Assembly (NCBI GenBank): GCA_963771015.1
Contig: CAVYRN010000005.1
Coordinates: 806,001-870,000, forward strand
Length of the DNA: 64,000 nucleotides
Source: CAVSJJ01 sp963771015
GTDB lineage: Bacteria > Actinomycetota > Actinomycetes > Actinomycetales > Dermatophilaceae
Reading direction: 5' to 3'
In this document: in pieces, positions 58,953 through 64,000 of the stretch
Layout of the letters: each line of letters begins with the position of its first letter
Position numbering within the stretch: the first letter of the stretch is position 1
The notes under the pieces: generated by a model
Told to the model about the DNA's origin: nothing
What the model saw: only the letters and a program-made list of their open reading frames with translations
Databases searched by the model: none
Position numbers and translations under genes: made by a program

Positions 58953-59705
58953 TCAGACGATCCGGCGCAGCACCGACAGCGGCACGTGCCGCATGACCGT
59001 CCCCAGCGGACGCCACGGCCAGGCCGGGACCCGGGCCTGGGGCACGCCCTTCTCGATGGCCGCGACGATCGCGCGCACCCCGGTCTCGGTGTCGACCATG
59101 AACGGCGCCTTCGCCACCCTCTCGTTCATCTCCGAGCGGATGTAGCCGGGGAAGATCGTCGTCACGGCGACGTCGAGGTCGGGTGAGCTGAGCAGCTCGG
59201 CCCGCAGCCCCTCGGCGAGTGCCGCGACGCCCGCCTTCGTGGCGGCATACGTCGTCGCCGTCCCGGGCATGCCGCGCATCGCCGACATCGACGAGATGAC
59301 GACGAGGTGGCCGCGACGCTGGGCGCGGAAGATCTCCATCGCCGCCTCGATCTGGGCGAGGGCGCCGACGAAGTTCGTCATCGCCGTCTCACGGTTCGCG
59401 TCGTGGCGGCCGGTGCCGAGCGGCGCGCCCTTGCCGAGACCGGCGTTGACGACGACCCGGTCCAGCCCACCGAAGTCGGTCGCGAACGCGCCGAACACCT
59501 CGACGACGGCCGCCTCGTCGGTGACGTCGAGCGCCCGCAGCCCGACCCGGCGGCCCGGGTGGGCCGCGACGACCTCGTCCCGGAGCGCCTCGAGCCGGTC
59601 GGTTCGGCGGGCCGCCAGGGCGAGGTCGTGGCCGCGTGCGGCGAGCTGGCGGGCCATCTCGGCCCCGAGGCCCGAGCTCGCGCCGGTGATGAGGGTGGTG
59701 GGCAT
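58953..59705 (-). CDS. Short-chain dehydrogenase/reductase 1
   Basis: 250 residues: TLITGASSGLGAEMARQLA (NADP site), VVNAGLGKGAPL, catalytic Ser in VISSMSAMRG and YAATK. Substrate unknown; C-terminus PAWPWRPLGTVMRHVPLSVL is amphipathic and may touch membrane. ATG 59705. Lies 53 nt downstream of the histidine phosphatase gene on the same strand, so could be in that operon. Confidence 0.9.
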   Translation of the reverse strand: MPTTLITGASSGLGAEMARQLAARGHDLALAARRTDRLEALRDEVVAAHPGRRVGLRALDVTDEAAVVEVFGAFATDFGGLDRVVVNAGLGKGAPLGTGRHDANRETAMTNFVGALAQIEAAMEIFRAQRRGHLVVISSMSAMRGMPGTATTYAATKAGVAALAEGLRAELLSSPDLDVAVTTIFPGYIRSEMNERVAKAPFMVDTETGVRAIVAAIEKGVPQARVPAWPWRPLGTVMRHVPLSVLRRIV

Positions 59706-59758
59706 CGTCGTTCCTGTCCGTGGGGCCGAGTCGGGTGGGGGTCCGGCGGGGGCCGGTG

Positions 59759-60451
59759 TCAGCGGGAGGTGACCACGCCGGGGCCGACGGCCTCCAGGTG
59801 GGTGTGCTCGTTGAAGGTGAGCATGAGCGGCCCGGCCGTCTCGACGGTGACCGTCGAGATCGAGGTGTTCATCATGACCCGCTGCAGCCGCCCCCAGAGA
59901 TACGGGTCGCCGTCGAGGACGGTCGTCAGCGCCCAGGTGATGGCCCCGGCCGAGCTGCAGACGACGGCCGTCTGGTTCGGTCCGAGCCGGGACATGACTC
60001 TCTCGAAGGCGTCCTCGACCCGGTTGCAGAAGGCCGTGAACGGCTCGGGGTAGTCCTCGTCGTGCTCGCCCTCGGCCCAACGGACCATCGCCTTCTCGAA
60101 CATGAGCATGAAGGCTCGGTAGGGCCGGAAGGTCCGGGCGAGGTCCGCCTTCATCAGCGTCATCGAGCGGTATGCCGGCTTGTGCCCGGTGATGATCGCC
60201 GTATGGTCGTACTCGTCCCAGCCGGGGTCGATCTCGGGGTGGACGTCCCAGCCGGCCGCCTCGACGAGCGCGGTCGCGGTGAGCTGCTGGCGGCGCAGGG
60301 CACCGACGACGACGACGTCTGGCGCGATGCCGCGGTCCCGCAGGGCCTCACCGGTGATCTGCGCCTGTTGGAGGCCGAGGTCGGTGAGGACGTCGTAGTC
60401 CTTCTTGCCCCAGGACGCCTGGCCGTGCCGGACGAGGAGGATCCTGCTCAC
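59759..60451 (-). CDS. Histidine phosphatase family protein
   Basis: 230 residues, phosphoglycerate-mutase fold: LLVRHGQASWGKKDYD (phospho-His), LTDLGLQQAQITGEAL, DEYDH, VVCSSAGAITWAL (second region; the usual SHG is SSAG here, so the second catalytic His is not in the normal place). GTG 60451 has GAAGGGA upstream. Fourth gene of the acyl-CoA operon. Confidence 0.88.
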   Translation of the reverse strand: MSRILLVRHGQASWGKKDYDVLTDLGLQQAQITGEALRDRGIAPDVVVVGALRRQQLTATALVEAAGWDVHPEIDPGWDEYDHTAIITGHKPAYRSMTLMKADLARTFRPYRAFMLMFEKAMVRWAEGEHDEDYPEPFTAFCNRVEDAFERVMSRLGPNQTAVVCSSAGAITWALTTVLDGDPYLWGRLQRVMMNTSISTVTVETAGPLMLTFNEHTHLEAVGPGVVTSR

Positions 60452-60493
60452 ACCGTTCCCTTCGATCTCGTGCCGTGCGGTCCGGACCGTCGC

Positions 60494-61588
60494 TCAGGCC
60501 CGGGCGACGAGGCGACGGCAACGCCCCTCAAGGTAGACGACGACCTCGTGGAACAGCCCGAAGGCCGGGTTCGTCGTCTGCCCCTGGTGGAAGCGGTAGT
60601 AGATCTGCTGGCCGATGACCGCAAGGCGGAACAGCCCGAACACCTCGTAGAACACCCACCGGGCCGGGTCGACGGTCAGGCCCATCCGGTCGGCGTAGTA
60701 CGCCACGACCTCGGCGCGGGTCAGCATGCCGGGCGTGTGGGTGGGCTGGAGCCGGAACTGGGCGAACGCCGCGTCGTCGTCGGCCTGCACCCAGTAGGCG
60801 AGCGCACCGCCGAGGTCCATGAGCGGGTCACCGACCGTGGCCATCTCCCAGTCGAGGACACCGATGACCCGGGTGGGGTCGTCGGGTGCGAGGACGAGGT
60901 TGTCGAACCGGAAGTCGTTGTGGATGAGCACCTGGCCGACGTCGTCGGGCCGGCGTGCGTCGAGCCAGCGCATCACGTCCTCGAAGTCCCCGACGTCCTC
61001 GGTCCGGACCCGGCGGAAGCGCTCGGACCAGCCGCCCACCTGGCGGGCGACGTAGCCCGGACCGCGGCCCAGCTCGCCCAGCCCGGCCGCGTCGACGTCG
61101 ACCCGGTGCAGCGCCACCAGGGTGTCGAGCGCGGTGAGGCAGAGCCGCCGCACGTCCGCCTCGCCCATCCCGAGCTCGGGCGGGATGTCGCGTCGGAGGA
61201 TCGTCCCGACGAGCCGCTCCATGACGTAGAACGGTGAGCCGATCACGGAGTCGTCCTCGCACAGGGCGACCATCGTCGGGACCTTGCCGAAGACGGGGCC
61301 GAGCGCCGTCATGATGCGATGCTCGCGCGTCATGTCGTGCGCGCCCCTGGCCTTGGTACCCGACGGCGGTCTGCGCAGGATGAGGTCGCGGCCCACCTCC
61401 CCGGGTACCGCAGGGGGATACCGCAGGAGATAGGTGAGGTTCGACGCGCCACCGGAGAACTGGCGGACCTCGGGTATGCCGTCGAGCCCGCCGGTCCCGG
61501 AGGCGTGGTGCCGCAGCCACAGCGCGACGGCCGCGGTGTCGAACGCGTCCTCGTCGCGGACGGGTCCTGCTCCGGGGACCTCGCTCAC
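60494..61588 (-). CDS. Aminoglycoside-phosphotransferase-like kinase (ACAD10/11 type)
   Basis: 364 residues, APH fold: FSGGASNLTYLLR, LILRRPPSG (Lys/Arg of N-lobe), VLIHNDFRFDNLVL (catalytic loop HNDFRxDN), GVLDWEMATVGDPLMDLG (metal DxE). Related to the N-terminal kinase of ACAD10/ACAD11, which phosphorylates 4-hydroxyacyl-CoAs; co-location with an acyl-CoA dehydrogenase fits such a pathway. GTG 61588 overlaps SDR 2 by GTGA. Confidence 0.9.
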   Translation of the reverse strand: MSEVPGAGPVRDEDAFDTAAVALWLRHHASGTGGLDGIPEVRQFSGGASNLTYLLRYPPAVPGEVGRDLILRRPPSGTKARGAHDMTREHRIMTALGPVFGKVPTMVALCEDDSVIGSPFYVMERLVGTILRRDIPPELGMGEADVRRLCLTALDTLVALHRVDVDAAGLGELGRGPGYVARQVGGWSERFRRVRTEDVGDFEDVMRWLDARRPDDVGQVLIHNDFRFDNLVLAPDDPTRVIGVLDWEMATVGDPLMDLGGALAYWVQADDDAAFAQFRLQPTHTPGMLTRAEVVAYYADRMGLTVDPARWVFYEVFGLFRLAVIGQQIYYRFHQGQTTNPAFGLFHEVVVYLEGRCRRLVARA

Positions 61589-62394
61589 GCGCCGCCCTCC
61601 CCGCCGCTGCGGCGGGCCAGCCGTGCGGCGCCCTGGCGGAAGAACCGGTCGTATGCCGGCCGGGCCAGCCGCTTGGTCCAGAAGGCCCGGCGCCCCAGCC
61701 GGTCGGTGAGGATGAGTCGCTTGTCTGCCTCGATGCCGCGCAGCACGACGGCGGCGACGTCGTCGGCGGACGCCGCCGCGGTCGTGATGAGTCGCTCCGC
61801 CGTCTTCTCCATCTCGACATCGCTGCCGCGCAGCGAGGAGTGCAGGTTGGTCCGGAAGAACGCCGGGCACACGACGGTCGTCACGATGTTCCATGGCTCG
61901 AGCTCGAAGGACAGCGTCTCGGAGAGGGCGACGACCCCGGCCTTGACGGAGTTGTAGGACGCCATCCCCGGGCCGTGCGCCAGGCCGGCGAGAGAGGCGA
62001 TGTTGACGATGTGGCCGGAGCGCTGCTCCTTGAGGAGCGGCGTGAAGGTCCGGCAGCCGCGGACCACGCCGAGCAGGTTGATGTCCACGACCCGGTGCCA
62101 GTCCTCGATGCTCTCGACGTCGATCCGGCCGCCGGTGGCGATGCCGGCGTTGTTGACGAGGATGTCGAGCCCACCCCAGGTGTCCTGGACCCAGCCGAGG
62201 GCGCGGTCCCAGTCGTCCTGGCTCGTCACGTCGAGGCGCAGGTAGTGCACGCCCTCCGGGAGCGGCTCGCCCAGGGAGGCCCCGTCGGCGCCGAGGTCGC
62301 CGACGAGGACCCGGTCGCCGCGCTCGCTGAACCGTCGCACGAGCGCCAGGCCGAGCCCGGACGCCCCGCCGGTCACGAGGACGCGGCGGCTCAC
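61585..62394 (-). CDS. Short-chain dehydrogenase/reductase 2
   Basis: 269 residues: VLVTGGASGLGLALVRRFSE, LVNNAGIATGGRID, catalytic Ser in NIASLAGLA, YNSVK (Tyr/Lys) and a long C-terminus. Usually annotated next to ACAD/APH genes of 4-hydroxy fatty acid or lipid breakdown. GTG 62394 overlaps the dehydrogenase stop (GTGA), so tightly coupled. Confidence 0.92.
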   Translation of the reverse strand: MSRRVLVTGGASGLGLALVRRFSERGDRVLVGDLGADGASLGEPLPEGVHYLRLDVTSQDDWDRALGWVQDTWGGLDILVNNAGIATGGRIDVESIEDWHRVVDINLLGVVRGCRTFTPLLKEQRSGHIVNIASLAGLAHGPGMASYNSVKAGVVALSETLSFELEPWNIVTTVVCPAFFRTNLHSSLRGSDVEMEKTAERLITTAAASADDVAAVVLRGIEADKRLILTDRLGRRAFWTKRLARPAYDRFFRQGAARLARRSGGEGGA

Positions 62395-63668
62395 CGCGGG
62401 GCCACCTCGGCGGCTCGGGCAAGGTAGGGCGCCAGGAGGATCCGGGCGACGACGCCGAGGTGGACCTCGTCGGGACCGTCGGCGAGACGCAGCGAGCGCG
62501 CACCGGCATACGCCGCCGCCAGCGGGTAGTCCTCGCTCATGCCGCCGCCACCGTGCAGCTGGATCGCCATGTCGATCACCCCCGCCGCCATCCTCGGGAC
62601 GGCCGCCTTGATCTCGCTCACCTCGGACAGGGCACCCATCGTGCCGTAGGTGTCGAGCTTCCAGGCGGCGTGATGGACGAGGAAGCGGGCCTGGTTGATG
62701 GCGATCCGGGCCTCGGCGATGCGTTCGCGGTTCCCGCCGAGGTTGGCCAGCGGCCTGCCGAAGGCGACCCTGGAGACCGAGCGCTCACAGGCCATCTCGA
62801 GGGACCGCTCGGCGAGGCCGATGAGCCGCATGCAGTGATGCACCCGGCCTGGGCCGAGCCGACCCTGGGCGATCTCGAACGCCTTGCCCGGGCCGGCGAT
62901 GACCGCACTCGCGGGGAGACGGACGTCGGTGAGCGAGACCTCGCCGTGGCCGAGGGGCTCGTCGTACTGGCCGAGCGAGGTGACCGTGCGGACGACCTCC
63001 ACGCCGGGCGCCTCCATCGGGACGAGGACCATCGAGTGCCGGTGGTGCTTGTCGGCCGACTCGTCGGTGAGACCCATGAAGATGCCGACCTTGCAGTCCG
63101 GATGGCCGGCTCCGGTGGACCACCACTTGCGGCCGTTGAGGACCACGTCGCCGCCGTCGAGGATCGCCGTGGCCTGCATGTTCGTCGCGTCCGAGGAAGC
63201 GACACCCGGCTCCGTCATGAGGAACGCGCTGCGGATCCGCCCATCGAGGATCGGCTCGAGCCATTCGTCCTTCTGCTCCTGGGAGCCGTACTTGAGGATG
63301 ACCTCGGCGTTGCCGGTGTCGGGCGCGTTGCAGTTGAAGACGAGCGGGGCGATGAGCGAGCGGCCCATCTGCTCCGCCACGGGGGCGTAGTCGGCGTTGC
63401 TCAGGCCGGCGCCGCCGTCCGTCCCGAACCGCGCGGCATACGGTCCCTCGTGCCCGGCGGGGAGGAAGAGGTTCCACAGGCCCTGGGCGCGCGCCTTGGC
63501 CTTGAGCTCCTCGAAGACCGGATGTGGGGGCCACGGGTCCGCGCCGCGAGCGCGTCGCTCGGCGATGTCGCGGAACACCTCGGCCTCGACGGGGGCGACC
63601 TCGGCGTCGATGAAGGCCCGGACCCGAGCGGAGAGGTCGGCGGCGCGGGGGGATAGCGAGAAGTCCAT
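62391..63668 (-). CDS. Acyl-CoA dehydrogenase
   Basis: 425 residues, FAD flavoprotein oxidising acyl-CoA: FLMTEPGVASSDATNMQ, NGRKWWSTGAGHPDC, VAFGRPLANLG, IQLHGGGGMSEDYPLAAAYAGARSLRLADGPDE (cited in part as QLHGGGGMSEDYPL and RLADGPDEVH). ACAD10/11-like at the C-terminus. ATG 63668 is leaderless from TAGGGT (7 nt) with -35 TTGAGC and 17-nt spacer. First gene of ACAD-SDR-APH-phosphatase. Confidence 0.95.
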   Translation of the reverse strand: MDFSLSPRAADLSARVRAFIDAEVAPVEAEVFRDIAERRARGADPWPPHPVFEELKAKARAQGLWNLFLPAGHEGPYAARFGTDGGAGLSNADYAPVAEQMGRSLIAPLVFNCNAPDTGNAEVILKYGSQEQKDEWLEPILDGRIRSAFLMTEPGVASSDATNMQATAILDGGDVVLNGRKWWSTGAGHPDCKVGIFMGLTDESADKHHRHSMVLVPMEAPGVEVVRTVTSLGQYDEPLGHGEVSLTDVRLPASAVIAGPGKAFEIAQGRLGPGRVHHCMRLIGLAERSLEMACERSVSRVAFGRPLANLGGNRERIAEARIAINQARFLVHHAAWKLDTYGTMGALSEVSEIKAAVPRMAAGVIDMAIQLHGGGGMSEDYPLAAAYAGARSLRLADGPDEVHLGVVARILLAPYLARAAEVAPR

Positions 63669-63672
63669 GGGG

Positions 63673-63708
63673 TTGACCCTAGACCCCTATTAAGCAATGC
63701 TCAATAGC
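63673..63708. promoter_or_regulatory. Divergent ACAD/TetR promoter with 21-bp operator
   Basis: Minus: -35 TTGAGC (63699-63704), -10 TAGGGT (63676-63681). Plus: -35 TTGACC (63673-63678), -10 AATGCT (63696-63701), both with 17-nt spacing. A palindrome CTATT-A-AGCA-A-TGCT-C-AATAG (63687-63707) covers both, so TetR would repress both genes. Confidence 0.8.
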
Positions 63709-64000
63709 ATGCCGTCGGCCCCCTCCCGGTCCGGCCCCGCCGTCTCGGGGCCGCCGTCTGACCCGGAGGCGGGCCGCGGCATGCCTCGCGGGGACGACCC
63801 GACCCGCGTGGACGGTCCCCGGGGCTCCCGGGTACGGATGAGCCCCGAGGACCGTCGCCGCCAGCTCGTCGGGATCGGGCTGCGCACGTTCGTCGAGCAC
63901 CCCGTCCAGGAGGTCTCGCTCGACGCCGTCGCCGCCGAGGCCGGGGTGTCGCGGGGGCTGCTCTTCCACTACTTCCCGACCAAGACCGACTTCCATCGAG
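63709..64000 (+). CDS. TetR-family regulator (partial)
   Basis: 97 codons before the right edge. HTH of TetR type (EVSLDAVAAEAGVSRGLLFH; YFPTKTDFH) starts near residue 70, after a Pro/Gly-rich N-terminus. ATG 63709 is leaderless by the promoter pattern; ATG 63780 with GGAGG 11 nt upstream is a shorter alternative. Likely repressor of the divergent acyl-CoA operon and of itself. C-terminal ligand domain is outside the window. Confidence 0.88.
   Translation, partial: MPSAPSRSGPAVSGPPSDPEAGRGMPRGDDPTRVDGPRGSRVRMSPEDRRRQLVGIGLRTFVEHPVQEVSLDAVAAEAGVSRGLLFHYFPTKTDFHR

Noticed and set aside
1..64000. tRNA, rRNA, insertion sequence, prophage or integron signals
   Set aside because: I looked for cloverleaf blocks, transposase motifs and integrase genes and saw none; gene content and codon use are uniform.

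Overview
The window is very GC-rich (about 70% or more) and densely coded. It reads as chromosomal DNA of an actinobacterium, most likely order Micrococcales near the Intrasporangiaceae. This is inferred from content, not from a database search. Pointers are the dnaK-grpE-dnaJ-hspR operon with HAIR operators, a Bpa-type proteasome activator ending in GQYL, an F420-type luciferase-like oxidoreductase, many leaderless promoters (TAnnnT about 6 nt before ATG/GTG), and the heptamer GTATGCC/GGCATAC about once per kilobase. No phage, insertion sequence, CRISPR array, tRNA or rRNA was seen.

Layout. 1-10.6 kb is stress and proteostasis: hspR, dnaJ, grpE, dnaK with two HAIR sites; a MerR-HEAT regulator converging on an unusual HEAT-repeat/EF-Ts-like fusion; an AMIN-like lipoprotein; a serpin-like protein; a CoA-binding protein; hsp20 with its own HAIR-like site. 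10.6-21.3 kb is mixed metabolism and envelope: SCO1-like lipoprotein, F420 oxidoreductase, HIT hydrolase, MFS exporter, HpcH/HpaI aldolase, beta-propeller lipoprotein, then a TPP-riboswitch-controlled ECF transporter (YkoE-like S subunit plus a single polypeptide with two ATPases and EcfT). 21.4-38.2 kb is a split histidine-utilisation locus: amidohydrolase-hutF-hutI at one end and hutH, hutU at the other, with two IclR regulators. Between them lie a YbaK editing protein with a GETT tandem repeat, a large lipoprotein, and an E1alpha/E1beta/lipoyl set. hutH and the amidohydrolase operon share a palindromic operator and a start-proximal block with identical 49-nt spacing.

38.2-43.4 kb is sulfate assimilation: a sulfite reductase-cysH-cysG-sirohydrochlorin chelatase operon with 4-nt overlaps throughout, preceded by a previously unannotated 32-codon cysteine leader peptide. 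43.5-50.9 kb holds a quinone oxidoreductase, a decayed DUF1304 gene, bpa, a HAD phosphatase divergent from a DUF998-metallophosphoesterase fusion, an acyl-CoA synthetase and a sucrase/ferredoxin-like protein. 50.9-55.7 kb is a xylFGH-type sugar ABC transporter with a ROK repressor. 55.9-64 kb holds a secreted SGNH esterase, a frameshifted enoyl-reductase/saccharopine-dehydrogenase-like gene, a PPOX-family protein, a stand-alone SDR, and a fatty-acid-type catabolic operon (acyl-CoA dehydrogenase, SDR, phosphotransferase, histidine phosphatase) divergent from a TetR regulator cut off by the right edge.

How the genes work together: HspR probably controls both dnaK and hsp20 through HAIR sites. 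HutH, HutU, HutI, HutF and an M20 amidohydrolase give a complete five-step histidine-to-glutamate route. CysH, sulfite reductase, CysG and the chelatase give APS to sulfide with self-supply of siroheme. The ROK protein and TetR protein are probable local repressors of the sugar transporter and acyl-CoA operons.
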